DNA of 42,227 nt from Opitutia bacterium (GTDB lineage Bacteria > Verrucomicrobiota > Verrucomicrobiia > Opitutales > Opitutaceae), in NCBI GenBank assembly GCA_003142955.1, contig PLOH01000070.1, positions 85,877 through 128,103 on the forward strand, written 5' to 3'. The notes under the pieces were generated by a model. That model saw only the letters and a list, made by a program, of their open reading frames with translations, had not been told where the DNA came from and made no database searches. Position 1 is the stretch's first letter. Each line of letters opens with the position of its first letter. This document shows, piece after piece, positions 31,525 to 40,345 of the stretch. Made by a program: the position numbers and the translations under genes.

Positions 31525-33674
31525 TACCGGTACAGCGCTGTCACCGGTGTGGCGGTGAGCACATTGTACTGCCGCATGGCGAGCCGCCACCAGCCCGCCA
31601 GCGCGCCCGCCGGCAGCCGCCACAATTCGCGATGCAGCCAGATGAGCGAATCGGCGTCGAGCAGCAGCGCCATCTTCTCTTTCGTCGTCAACTTCGTCGG
31701 ACCCTCCCGCAACAGTCGTTGGCGAAGGGACATGAAGTATTCGCGCGATTCCCTGCTGGGACGCCGCTGGCGCAGCAGCGAGACGTGCACGGCGTTGACG
31801 TAAGGATCGAGCACCGCCTGGAGCAGGCCGTAATCGTCGCGCAGCGGTTCAATTGGGCGCAAATGTTGGTAGCATTCCGCCAAATTCTGCCGCAGGTGCC
31901 TGAGTTCATAGGATGGCTGCGACTCCTCAGGGGTGACAAAAAGACCGAGGTTGTGCGTCCCCCGTCCGAACCGGACCTTGCTGAGGATGATGGCGAGCGG
32001 GATGGAAAACACCAGCCCCGCGAGCACTGGGCTGAGCCACCAGAAAAAGGCCGGCACCAGGATGAATGCCGAGACACCCCAGACCAACCCGATCACCGTT
32101 TGCCCGGCGTGGGTGAGGATCGCCTCGCGCCAGTCGTTATCATCCCCGAAGAGTCCGCGCCGTTGCGTGATCCAGGTGACGCCCTGTCCCAGTAAGGTGA
32201 ATACCACGAACCGGCTGTTGAAGAACATGTGGATCGGGGCCAGCAGCGTCGAAACGATGGATTCGAGGAGCGCACTGGCCACCAGGCGGGGGGAACCGCC
32301 GAAGGCCGCGGTGAGTTCCCGATTGCGCAAGGTGATCATCACGCTCAATGCCTTGGGCAGGAACAGCAGCAGCATGGTGAAGGCAAACAACGTGAGCGCT
32401 TCAGGCACCTCAACAATATATCCAAAAATCGAAGTGTAGTCCTGGGGCAGGGGCGTAAAACTGCCGCTGGCGACCGCGCGGACGACGTTGATGCTACTGA
32501 GCAATAGGAACAGCAGCCAAAGCGGTGAGGCCACATAACCCATAATGCCCAGGAAAAGATGCATCCGGTTGATCGGCCCGAAACCGCGGGCGAAGAGCAG
32601 CCAGCTGTGCTGCATGTTGCCCTGGCACCACCGGCGGTCGCGCTTGGCGCTGTCGATGAGCGTGGGCGGTCCTTCCTCGTAGCTGCCTTCGATGTCGTGG
32701 GCGATCCAGACCTGCCAGCCGGCCCGGCGCATGAGAGCTGCCTCGACGAAATCGTGGCTGAGAATCCTGCCGCCGAAGGGTTCGCGCCCGGGCAGATCCG
32801 GCAGACAGCAATGATCGATGAACGGTTGGACGCGGATGATGGCATTGTGGCCCCAGTAATTGCCGTCCTCTTGCTGCCAGAAATTCAGCCCGGCGAGGAA
32901 CAGCGGGCTGTAGAGGCGGTTGGCGAACTGCTGGATCCGGCTGTAAAGGGTCTCGCCATTCACGATCCGCGGCGGCGTCTGGATGATGCCCACGGCGGGA
33001 TTTTTCTCCATCAGCGCGACCAGACGGATCAGAGCCTGGCCGGTCATCAGACTGTCGGCGTCGAGCACGACCATGTACCGGTAGTTCCGTCCCCACCGTC
33101 GGAGGAAGTCGGCGACATTGCCACTCTTGCGGTTGATGGCCTGGCGCCGTTTGCGATAAAAAATGCGGCCGAGCCCGCCTACTTGTTTGCACAGCTCCAC
33201 CCAGGCAACCTCCTCTTGAATCCATTGGTTCGGCTGGTCGGAATCGCTGAGAATGAAGAAGTCGAAGTGCTCGAGCCGGTGCGCTTCCTGCAGGGAACGA
33301 TAGATGACGCGCAAGCCCTCGAAGACGCGGCTCACGTCTTCGTTATACACGGGGACAATGATCGCCGTGCCCGCCAGCGGCGGTTCCGTGGCGCCCGCCT
33401 GGTCGATGGTGTTGCCGATGCGGCAAGAATCTCCGCCACGGTTGATGATGAAGAAGCCGATGATCGCCGTGCAGAACCCGGTCGCGATATGCGCGAACAG
33501 GATGACAAACAGGAGCAGCAGCGCCACATCCAGGCCGTCGAGCCCGGTGCGCCAAAGGAGGTCGGCCATGAACCAGGTGGCAAAGCTCGTGAGGACGAAG
33601 ACGCTCGAGAAAAACACCATTCGCCGCCAGGCAATGCGGCGCTTGTTCAGCTGGTCGGTGGAGAAAATCTTCAT
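31524..33674 (-). CDS. opgH: Periplasmic glucan glucosyltransferase OpgH
   Basis: 716 residues, inner-membrane GT2-family enzyme that builds the beta-glucan backbone of osmoregulated periplasmic glucans. TM segments near 18-38 and 50-76, then the catalytic domain: IIVPVYNED (105-113), LSDSDQPN (142-149), KSGN (183-186), VLDADS (203-208) and DRRWCQGN near 345. Further TM helices follow. The ATG at 33674 is preferred; the extra residues to 33827 are Cys/Arg/Pro-rich and overlap the previous gene. E. coli OpgH has about 140 more residues before TM1, a cytoplasmic domain linked to FtsZ control; here only about 18 residues precede TM1. Confidence 0.95.
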   Translation of the reverse strand: MKIFSTDQLNKRRIAWRRMVFFSSVFVLTSFATWFMADLLWRTGLDGLDVALLLLFVILFAHIATGFCTAIIGFFIINRGGDSCRIGNTIDQAGATEPPLAGTAIIVPVYNEDVSRVFEGLRVIYRSLQEAHRLEHFDFFILSDSDQPNQWIQEEVAWVELCKQVGGLGRIFYRKRRQAINRKSGNVADFLRRWGRNYRYMVVLDADSLMTGQALIRLVALMEKNPAVGIIQTPPRIVNGETLYSRIQQFANRLYSPLFLAGLNFWQQEDGNYWGHNAIIRVQPFIDHCCLPDLPGREPFGGRILSHDFVEAALMRRAGWQVWIAHDIEGSYEEGPPTLIDSAKRDRRWCQGNMQHSWLLFARGFGPINRMHLFLGIMGYVASPLWLLFLLLSSINVVRAVASGSFTPLPQDYTSIFGYIVEVPEALTLFAFTMLLLFLPKALSVMITLRNRELTAAFGGSPRLVASALLESIVSTLLAPIHMFFNSRFVVFTLLGQGVTWITQRRGLFGDDNDWREAILTHAGQTVIGLVWGVSAFILVPAFFWWLSPVLAGLVFSIPLAIILSKVRFGRGTHNLGLFVTPEESQPSYELRHLRQNLAECYQHLRPIEPLRDDYGLLQAVLDPYVNAVHVSLLRQRRPSRESREYFMSLRQRLLREGPTKLTTKEKMALLLDADSLIWLHRELWRLPAGALAGWWRLAMRQYNVLTATPVTALYR

Positions 33675-33693
33675 GCGTCCGGGCAGGATCTGG

Positions 33694-34293
33694 TCACCGC
33701 GTGGCGAAGAAGATGCTGGCCAGGGCGGCGGCAAACAACGACCACAGCACCAAGGCCCGCAGCAGCGGCCATTTTTCAAAACGTTCCACCGTTTCCCCCG
33801 CCGCCTCCGTGATCCGTCCGAGATCAATCGGGCGCGGCACCATGCTCGACACGGCCAGATCGGGACCGGCCTCGATCGAAGTTTGCTGCATGGCGCGCGC
33901 GAAATCCGGCGGAACCTGTTCCTCGTCCAGGAAGGCGTACGGACACTTTTCCGGTCCGTCCGTCAGCAAGAGCGCCACCCGGCCGCTGACCACAATCCGG
34001 TCGCGCGGCAGATTCTGGTCGCCCAGGACCTCGCTGAACCAGCTTTCCATCATATGTTCGGTTTCTTCGGCGGCGAGAGTTGTTGGATCGAGACCGGGCT
34101 TCTCCGCGTGACGCCGCGCCGCGCGCTCCAGGATGCGCAAGATCAGCCGGCTCTGATGCAGGCGGTTATGGATGCGGTGGGCCCGCAGATAGTCCTCCAC
34201 CCGGACGTAGGCGGCGTTCCACTCCTCGGGCGTGCCGGTCTTCGGTTGAAACGTGGACAGCGCTCCGCTTATGGATTCCAGAGATAGCTCCAT
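33694..34293 (-). CDS. Unknown tail-anchored protein between opgG and opgH
   Basis: 199 residues. Mostly helical and charged, with one C-terminal hydrophobic segment (about 178-196, LLRALVLWSLFAAALASIFF). It is likely held in the inner membrane with its body in the cytoplasm, but topology is not certain. No family is recognised. Its start overlaps the opgG end by 25 bases and its stop is 19 bases before the opgH start, so it is tightly built into the operon. A role in coupling OpgG and OpgH or in regulating glucan synthesis is inference from position. Confidence 0.8.
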   Translation of the reverse strand: MELSLESISGALSTFQPKTGTPEEWNAAYVRVEDYLRAHRIHNRLHQSRLILRILERAARRHAEKPGLDPTTLAAEETEHMMESWFSEVLGDQNLPRDRIVVSGRVALLLTDGPEKCPYAFLDEEQVPPDFARAMQQTSIEAGPDLAVSSMVPRPIDLGRITEAAGETVERFEKWPLLRALVLWSLFAAALASIFFATR

Positions 34294-35780
34294 GTTTCAG
34301 TGAGAACATGGGGTTCTTTCCGGAGGAAGCAACGCAGTTCAACCGGCCGCCCGGTGCCGTCGGGTTTGACCGCGAAAGTCGCGCGCCAAGTTTCGTTGTT
34401 GGGATTCTTCTGGAGGGTCAGGGTCTCGGGCACGAGGGCGGCGCCCTCGCCGACGGTCAGGACCGGCTCGATCGTGGCATCCGCCTGTCGGCTGGACAGA
34501 TAGGGACCTTCAAATTCGACGAGGAAACGGGTTAGGCCCGGCTGTTTTTGCACATCCGAAAGCCGGGTGGCTGCGACAAAACCGGCCGGCGGCCGTCTGC
34601 CGGCCTCGAGCGACCAGTGCAGCCGGTACCCAAACTCAAACGCTTCGTTGGCTGGCAGCGGGTTGGCCGGCACCCAAAATGCCACAATATTGTCGCTCGT
34701 CTCGTCCGGGGTGGGGATTTCCACCAGCCGCACCGCTCCGACGCCCCAGTTTCCCACTGGTTCAACCCAGACATTGGGCCGGGCATGGTAATGAGCCTCG
34801 AGATCCTGATAGTGGTCGAAGTTGCGATCCCGCTGGAGCAGCCCGAAGCCCCGGGGGTTCTCGTCGGCAAACGAGGCGACGCGCATCTTGTCGGGATTGG
34901 CCAGCGGCCGCCAGAGCCATTCGCCGCTGCCGCGCTGGAGCAGGAGGCCGTCGGAATCGTGGACTTCCGGACGGAAATCCCCGTGCGTTGTTCGCGAATT
35001 CTCCCCGTGCCAGAACATGCTGGTCAGCGGCGCCAGCCCGACCACTGCGACGTCGGTCCGCCGGTAAATGGCGGCGCGAACCACGACCACGGTCTCATGC
35101 CCGGGCTGGATGGCGAACCGGTAGGCGCCCGCGACGCTCGGGCTGTCGAGCAGCGCGAAGACCACGAGTTCGTGGGCGTCCGCCGCGGGTTTTTGAATCC
35201 AAAACTCCTCAAACACGGGGAATTCCTCTCCGCCGGGTTCGGCGGTGTTAATCGCCAGCCCGCGCGCCGAAAGTCCGTAGATTGCCTTCGGGCAGAGAAA
35301 ACGGAAATAGCTCGCGCCCAGGAATGCGCCGAGTTCGTCGCCGGGTTTGTTGAGATCGTAGAGAACCCGAAAGCCCGCGAAGCCCATCGTGTCGGGAATC
35401 GAACCGCTTAGGTCGAGGCGGCCGTAGCTAAACAGGCTGCGCTTGAATTCGATGGTCCGCGTTTTTCGGCCGATCAATTCATGGATCTGCACGGTATGGT
35501 CGATCACGAACCCGGGGTGGAAGAACTGGAGTTGGAACGGCAGTTGTTCGTTGCGCCACCACGTGCGGTCTGAATTGAACTGGATCTGGCGGTGTTCGTC
35601 GTAAGTCAGACGGCGGAGAAACTCCGGCACTTGGTTGGATCGCGGGTGGTAGGGCTCGGCCGCAAGTTGCTTGGCGTGGAAGCGGAGCGTCTCGAAATCG
35701 AAGGACTCTTCCTCCGCGTAGAGCAGGGCGTGGGCGGTCAGCCCCGCAAGGAGGATCAAGGGTAGGAGAGGAGACTTCAT
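34269..35780 (-). CDS. opgG: Periplasmic glucan biosynthesis protein OpgG
   Basis: 503 residues. Signal peptide 1-22 (LLILLAGLTAHALLYA). The rest matches the OpgG/OpgD family: FDFETLRFHAKQLAAEPY at the start, IQFNSDRTWWR, the long beta-rich domain with RFLCPKAIYGLSARGLAI and LTSMFWHGENSR, and an Ig-like C-terminal part. It works in the periplasm on the linear glucan made by OpgH, probably in adding beta-1,6 branches or trimming. The ATG at 35780 overlaps the stop of the uracil-DNA glycosylase gene as ATGA, which shows translational coupling; the longer frame to 36092 is the shadow of that gene. Confidence 0.95.
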   Translation of the reverse strand: MKSPLLPLILLAGLTAHALLYAEEESFDFETLRFHAKQLAAEPYHPRSNQVPEFLRRLTYDEHRQIQFNSDRTWWRNEQLPFQLQFFHPGFVIDHTVQIHELIGRKTRTIEFKRSLFSYGRLDLSGSIPDTMGFAGFRVLYDLNKPGDELGAFLGASYFRFLCPKAIYGLSARGLAINTAEPGGEEFPVFEEFWIQKPAADAHELVVFALLDSPSVAGAYRFAIQPGHETVVVVRAAIYRRTDVAVVGLAPLTSMFWHGENSRTTHGDFRPEVHDSDGLLLQRGSGEWLWRPLANPDKMRVASFADENPRGFGLLQRDRNFDHYQDLEAHYHARPNVWVEPVGNWGVGAVRLVEIPTPDETSDNIVAFWVPANPLPANEAFEFGYRLHWSLEAGRRPPAGFVAATRLSDVQKQPGLTRFLVEFEGPYLSSRQADATIEPVLTVGEGAALVPETLTLQKNPNNETWRATFAVKPDGTGRPVELRCFLRKEPHVLTETWSYLWNP

Positions 35781-36709
35781 TGGAGGAAAAAACTGCGCTG
35801 CTTGTCCGTGATCGGAAGCACGGCGCGTTCCATCACGGCCAGATAATCCTCCCAGGCCGCGCGCTTGGCCCGCTGTTCCGGGATCTTGCCTTCGACCACT
35901 TTGCGCAGGAGATAGCTCGGGTGATAGGTGACGCGCAGCGGCCGGCCCCGAAAATCGTGCCAGCGGCCGCGGACATCTCCCATGGTCCGGACGTTGTGGG
36001 GACCCAGCAGACCCCGGGCGGCGGTGGCTCCGAGCGCCACGATGATCGCCGGGGAGACAACATCGATCTGGGCAGTGATGAAAGGCAGGCAAAACGCAAT
36101 TTCTTCCAGCGTGGGTTCCCGGTTGCCCACCTGCGTGCCATCGGCCCGGGACGGCAGTTCCGGGCGCCAGTTCATGATGTTGCCGATGTAAACCTCGCTG
36201 CGCTCCAGTCCCATCGCCTTGATCATCCTGGTGAGCAACTGCCCGGCGGGGCCGACAAACGGCTCCCCCTGTTGCTCTTCCTCCGCGCCGGGAGCCTCGC
36301 CCACGAACAGGATCCGCGCGTCGAGGTTCCCCACGCCAAACACGACCTGTTTGCCGGGCCGGACGTGCGCCTGGCAGACCGGATGATTGAGCACCAGTTC
36401 GCGCAACGCCTGCCAGCGGGCCGTCTTGTCGCCGATGGGAAGGACCACGTCGGGCGGCGGCGGCAACAGGCGCGGGGCCGCGTTGGCGGGCTGGCGCAAC
36501 GAGGACACTGCCATCCGAGATTCCCCGATTGGCAACTCAGGCGCCGGTGGCTCAATCGGCGCGGTTGCCGACGAGCCGGCGGCGGCCTGCTGCGACTCGA
36601 CCAAGCGGTGGAGCGTGGCGAGACTGTCGTCGGAAACGGAAATGGTTTTCACCCCCGAGGCCTTGAGCCTTCGGATTTCATCAGTGAGGGCGAGAAGAAC
36701 GGAGCGCAT
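35777..36709 (-). CDS. Family-4-like uracil-DNA glycosylase with altered Fe-S site
   Basis: 310 residues from the ATG at 36709. After a helical N terminus and a Pro-rich linker (about 45-95) comes the UDG domain: VGEAPGAEEEQQGEPFVGPAG (136-156, motif A), IVALGATAARGL and HPSYLLR (263-269, motif B). It should remove uracil from DNA. Classic family-4 enzymes hold a 4Fe-4S cluster with four Cys. Here the aligned positions read H109, C112, W181 (in NWRP, where KCRP is usual) and C207. No KRRIH segment of UdgX is seen. The stop overlaps opgG, so the two are cotranslated. Confidence 0.88.
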   Translation of the reverse strand: MRSVLLALTDEIRRLKASGVKTISVSDDSLATLHRLVESQQAAAGSSATAPIEPPAPELPIGESRMAVSSLRQPANAAPRLLPPPPDVVLPIGDKTARWQALRELVLNHPVCQAHVRPGKQVVFGVGNLDARILFVGEAPGAEEEQQGEPFVGPAGQLLTRMIKAMGLERSEVYIGNIMNWRPELPSRADGTQVGNREPTLEEIAFCLPFITAQIDVVSPAIIVALGATAARGLLGPHNVRTMGDVRGRWHDFRGRPLRVTYHPSYLLRKVVEGKIPEQRAKRAAWEDYLAVMERAVLPITDKQRSFFLQ

Positions 36710-36749
36710 CGGACTGCCGCAGGTTTGCCTAACGCGGCTGACGGTGCAA

Positions 36750-36784
36750 CCAATGGCAGCGCCGGTCTTTGGCCGGCGAATTGG
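36750..36784. repeat. Nested hairpin upstream of the UDG gene
   Basis: An outer pair CCAAT/ATTGG and an inner perfect pair CGCCGG/CCGGCG enclose TCTTTGG. It lies in the 123-base gap between the riboflavin synthase and UDG genes, next to the TAGCCCGGATG end motif at 36823-36833, and may belong to a degenerate copy of that repeat. Confidence 0.4.
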
Positions 36785-36822
36785 CCAGACGAGGACTGGC
36801 GTCACGGTGAGGCGAGGGGTGT

Positions 36823-36833
36823 TGCATCCGGGC
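36823..36833 (-). repeat. Single TAGCCCGGATG end motif
   Basis: CATCCGGGCTA (36823-36833) is identical to the inverted end of repeat copy 2; read on the minus strand it is TAGCCCGGATG followed by CAAC instead of TTTCA. No clean partner end is found to the left. It abuts the riboflavin synthase stop codon. Confidence 0.45.
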
Positions 36834-37426
36834 TATGACCGCAGGGCGAGCAGTTTTTCCACGTATTTTCCCAGCAGATCGAACTCCAGGTTCACGAGGT
36901 CTCCGACCCGCTTCTCGCGCAGGTTCGTCACCTCGATCGTGTGGGGAATCAGCCAGACCGCGACGTCGTCCCCCGCCACCTCGGCGACCGTCAGCGAGAT
37001 CCCGTCAATCGCGACGCTACCCTTGTGCACGAGATACCGGCCGGCTCCGGCCGGCGCCCGCACCCGCAAATAATAGTCCTGGCCGCGCGGTTCGAATACC
37101 TGGACCGGACCGACGCCATCGATGTGGCCGGTCACGAAATGACCGCCGACCTTGCCGTCGAAGCGCAGACTCCGTTCGAGATTGACCAGGCTGCCCGGTT
37201 GCAAAGCCGAGAAGTTCGTCAGCCGTCGCGTTTCCTCCAGTACGTCAAACTGCAGCTGGCCGCCCGCGATCTGCACCGCCGTCAGACAGCAACCGTTGAC
37301 CGCCACGCTGTCGCCGGTGGCGACATCGCCGGTGAATGCTCCCGCGTCGATGACCAGCCTCCACGCCGCGGGGTCGCGCTGGAACGAGACCACCGCACCT
37401 GCTTTTTCGACAATGCCCGTAAACAT
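36833..37426 (-). CDS. ribE: Riboflavin synthase, alpha subunit
   Basis: 197 residues made of two homologous lumazine-binding halves (about 1-95 and 96-190). It opens with the invariant MFTGIVE, then VAVNGCCLTAV, and in the second half GGHFVTGHIDGVG and VAIDGISLTVAEV. The enzyme dismutates two 6,7-dimethyl-8-ribityllumazine molecules to riboflavin. The ATG at 37426 is used; the ATG at 37432 would add MI. No FMN riboswitch was seen in the short upstream region, and the other rib genes are not in the window. Divergent from the GH127 gene. Confidence 0.95.
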   Translation of the reverse strand: MFTGIVEKAGAVVSFQRDPAAWRLVIDAGAFTGDVATGDSVAVNGCCLTAVQIAGGQLQFDVLEETRRLTNFSALQPGSLVNLERSLRFDGKVGGHFVTGHIDGVGPVQVFEPRGQDYYLRVRAPAGAGRYLVHKGSVAIDGISLTVAEVAGDDVAVWLIPHTIEVTNLREKRVGDLVNLEFDLLGKYVEKLLALRS

Positions 37427-37551
37427 TATCATTCTGGCTAACCGTTCCACCGCGGCGAGGCGAGGAAACTTCGCAGGTGCGGATTCCGGGCTCGGAGGCT
37501 GGCGCGCAGATTGGCGTTGGCGAAAGAGGGTTTTCGGGCAGGCTCTCCTCC

Positions 37552-39501
37552 ATGGCTGAGCGTGTCCCGTTGATGGTGTCGTTTGCCATCCTGTTGTCTG
37601 TGGCCGGAGCGTTCGGCGTGGATTATCCGGTGCAGCCGGTGCCGTTCACGGCGGTGCGGATCACCGGTGGATTCTGGGAGGCCAAACAGGAGATCAACCG
37701 GACGGTGACCGTTCCGTTTGCCCTGCAGCAGTGCGAGGAGTCGCACCGGCTCAAGAACTTTGATCTCGCGGCCGGGACGATGCGGCGCCGGGCCGCCGGG
37801 GAGAAGACGTTTCAGAACACGCCTGCGACGTTATACCCGTTCGACGATTCGGACGTCTACAAGGTGATTGAGGGCGCATCCTACGCGCTGAGCACCCATC
37901 CTAACGCGGCGTTGGAGCAGCGGCTCGATGCGGTGATCGCGCGCGTTGCGGCGGCGCAGGAGTTGGACGGGTACCTGTACACGTTCCGGACCATGCATCC
38001 GGATTCGCCGGCGCATGAATGGATCAATCAAAAGCGCTGGTTGAACGATCCCACGCTCAGCCATGAGCTCTACAACCTCGGACATTTGTACGAGGCCGCG
38101 GTCGCGCACTTTCAAGCCACTGGCAAGCGCACCTTGCTCGAGGTCGCGCTGAAGAGCGCCGGGTTGCTTTGGCACGACTTCGGTTCCGGGGAACTGCGCA
38201 TCGCGCCGGGCCACGAGGTGGTGGAGATGGGATTGGTGAAACTCTACCGCGTGACCGGTGATCGCCGCTGGCTCCAGCTTGCCCAGGTTTTCCTTGATGC
38301 CCGCGGACCGGGTGGCCCGGAGTATAACCAGCGGCACCTACGCGTGGTCGACCAGGCTACGGCGGTTGGGCACGCCGTCCGGGCGAACTACCTCTATGCC
38401 GGCATGGCCGACGTGGCCGCGCTCACCGGCGACCAGCGGTATGTCGCGGCGATCACCCGGATCTCGGACAACGTCACGGCGAAAAAGCTCTACCTAACCG
38501 GCAGCGTGGGCGCGCGGGCCGACGGCGAGGCGTACGGCGACGACTACGAACTGCCAAACGACGGCTACAATGAAACCTGCGCGGCAGTCGCGCTGATGAT
38601 GTGGAACCACCGGATGTTTCTGCTGACCGGCGACGCGGGCTACGTCGACGTGCTGGAGCGGAGCTGCTTCAACGGCATGATCAGCGGCGTTTCCCTCAGC
38701 GGCGACCGGTTCTTCTACACCAATCCTTGCGTCTATGATGGCGCGCGGAAGAACAACAGCGGCTTCGCCGGTCGGGTGCCGTGGTTTGGCTGCGCCTGCT
38801 GCCCGCCCAACCTGATGCGGACACTCGCGGCGCTCACCGGCTATTTCTACGCGGTGCGCGACGACTCGCTGTACGTGAACTTCTTCGCCCAAAGCGAGGG
38901 CGAGGTGACGGTGGCGGGAACCCCGGTGCAACTCGTTCAGTCGACCGATTACCCGTGGAATGGCCGTGTGCGTCTAACCGTGAGCCCGCGGCAGCCGAAG
39001 ACGTTCACCGTGCGCGTGCGGATTCCCGAGTGGGCGCAGGGGCGGCCAGTGCCGTCCGATCTCTACGGCTATGACGATCCGAGGCCGGCGACCTGGTCTG
39101 TGCAGGTGGCCGGCCAGCCGGCTGCGCCTCTGGTTGAGCATGGCTATGCTACGATCACGCGCGAGTGGCATCCGGGAGATGTGGTGGAGATCGATCTGCC
39201 GGTGAACGTGAGGGCGGTGCACGGGAACCCGCAGATCGCGGCCACCCGGGACCGGATCGCGTTTGAGCGCGGGCCCATCGTCTACTGCGTCGAAGCGGTC
39301 GACCACAGCTTCCTACCGGAAAACCTGGTCGTCTCTTCCCACGCAAAGGTGATAGCTGAGCCGCAGCCAAGCCTGCTCGGCGGAATCACCGTGCTCAAAA
39401 TCGACCGGAGCGACCACGCGGAGCCCGTCACGGCGATTCCGTATTATGCCTGGAACAACCGCGGCCTGGCCCCGATGGCGGTGTGGCTAATGCGCCGGTG
39501 A
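37552..39501 (+). CDS. Secreted GH127 beta-L-arabinofuranosidase-like enzyme
   Basis: 649 residues from the ATG at 37552, with a signal peptide (about 1-22). The body is the DUF1680/GH127 six-hairpin barrel (TGGFWEAKQEINRTVTVPFA, AGTMRRRAAGEKTFQNTPAT, YLTGSVGARADGEAYG) with beta-sandwich C-terminal domains. E341 and C343 in NETC, with C416 and C417 in GCACCPPN, match by motif the Zn-binding Glu/Cys set and the nucleophilic Cys of Bifidobacterium HypBA1. It should release L-arabinofuranose from beta-linked arabino-oligosaccharides such as those on extensin. GH146-like or other DUF1680 specificities are possible. Confidence 0.92.
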   Translation: MAERVPLMVSFAILLSVAGAFGVDYPVQPVPFTAVRITGGFWEAKQEINRTVTVPFALQQCEESHRLKNFDLAAGTMRRRAAGEKTFQNTPATLYPFDDSDVYKVIEGASYALSTHPNAALEQRLDAVIARVAAAQELDGYLYTFRTMHPDSPAHEWINQKRWLNDPTLSHELYNLGHLYEAAVAHFQATGKRTLLEVALKSAGLLWHDFGSGELRIAPGHEVVEMGLVKLYRVTGDRRWLQLAQVFLDARGPGGPEYNQRHLRVVDQATAVGHAVRANYLYAGMADVAALTGDQRYVAAITRISDNVTAKKLYLTGSVGARADGEAYGDDYELPNDGYNETCAAVALMMWNHRMFLLTGDAGYVDVLERSCFNGMISGVSLSGDRFFYTNPCVYDGARKNNSGFAGRVPWFGCACCPPNLMRTLAALTGYFYAVRDDSLYVNFFAQSEGEVTVAGTPVQLVQSTDYPWNGRVRLTVSPRQPKTFTVRVRIPEWAQGRPVPSDLYGYDDPRPATWSVQVAGQPAAPLVEHGYATITREWHPGDVVEIDLPVNVRAVHGNPQIAATRDRIAFERGPIVYCVEAVDHSFLPENLVVSSHAKVIAEPQPSLLGGITVLKIDRSDHAEPVTAIPYYAWNNRGLAPMAVWLMRR

Positions 39502-39518
39502 TGCCAACAGGTGATCGA

Positions 39519-39543
39519 TGTAGGAAGCCTGCTTGCCGGCGAT
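39519..39543 (+). repeat. Diverged single arm of the REP-like repeat
   Basis: 25 bases starting TGTAGGAAGCCTGCTTGCCG match the 24-base arm at 27744-27767 with one inserted A and one A-to-C change. It lies between the convergent GH127 and pyrE stops. Outer bases AGGTGA (39509-39514) and TCACCT (39546-39551) form an additional inverted pair. Confidence 0.7.
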
Positions 39544-39550
39544 TTTCACC

Positions 39551-40120
39551 TCAGCTCCCCGGCTTCTCGACCGGCCGCTGCGCGAGCCATTCCGGAAGTT
39601 GATCCGCCGGGTAGGTGGGAAAGCTCATTTCCAGCAGCGAGCAGACCGGCACATCGAACTTCGCCATCCCGGCGCTGCGATCGACCAGCATCGCGATGCC
39701 CACCGGCACGCCGCCCGCCCGCCGGATGATTTCAAGGCATTCCTGCACGCGCCCGCCGCGCGTGACCACGTCCTCGACGACGAGCACGCGCTCGCCCGGA
39801 GCCAGCGTGAAACCGCGGCGCAGGACAAGCGCGTTGTTTTCTTTCTCCGCGAACAGATAGCGGGCCTGCGCCTGCCGGGCCACTTCCTGGCCGATGACCA
39901 GCCCGCCCATGGCGGGCGCCAGGACGGTCTGAAATCTGAGGCCGTTGAGCTTGGCGAGAAGGAGTTGGGCGAGCCGCTCGACCTCGGGCAGGCACTGGCA
40001 GACCTGCGCGCACTGGAAATAGTGGGCGCTGTGCAGGCCGGAGCGCAGCACGAAATGGCCCTCGATCAGCGCTTTCGTGCGAATGAAGATGTCGTGGACT
40101 TCCTGTTGGATCGCATCCAT
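39551..40120 (-). CDS. pyrE: Orotate phosphoribosyltransferase
   Basis: 189 residues, normal for PyrE. It converts orotate and PRPP to OMP in pyrimidine synthesis. The PRPP-binding motif VLVVEDVVTRGG is present, along with FVLRSGLHSAHYFQ near the N terminus and LAPAMGGLVIGQEVARQ. The ATG at 40120 begins MDAIQQEVHDIF. A much longer open frame upstream to 41635 is antisense to the following gene and is not used. The stop converges on the GH127 gene across a REP-like half-repeat. Confidence 0.93.
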   Translation of the reverse strand: MDAIQQEVHDIFIRTKALIEGHFVLRSGLHSAHYFQCAQVCQCLPEVERLAQLLLAKLNGLRFQTVLAPAMGGLVIGQEVARQAQARYLFAEKENNALVLRRGFTLAPGERVLVVEDVVTRGGRVQECLEIIRRAGGVPVGIAMLVDRSAGMAKFDVPVCSLLEMSFPTYPADQLPEWLAQRPVEKPGS

Positions 40121-40345
40121 GCGCGCCCACGGTGAAGAAGGCGCGCGGAGAAAACAAAACGATTCTTGCAGAATTCCGCCGGCTTTCCTGCTTTCCCCCT
40201 TTTCCTCTGCAAAGGGCCGCGACCGCCAGTGAGGGAAGCCTTCGGACCGGGGTTTTGCCGCGGCCAAAGCGGTTGGCTCGCTTTCCGCCGTGATTATCCG
40301 TAGGATCCATGGTTGAATTCCCGGCGTCAGGATTCCCGGATCTCC

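Noticed and set aside
32559-33812. 417-codon plus-strand frame
   Set aside because: Antisense to opgH, which has all its catalytic motifs.
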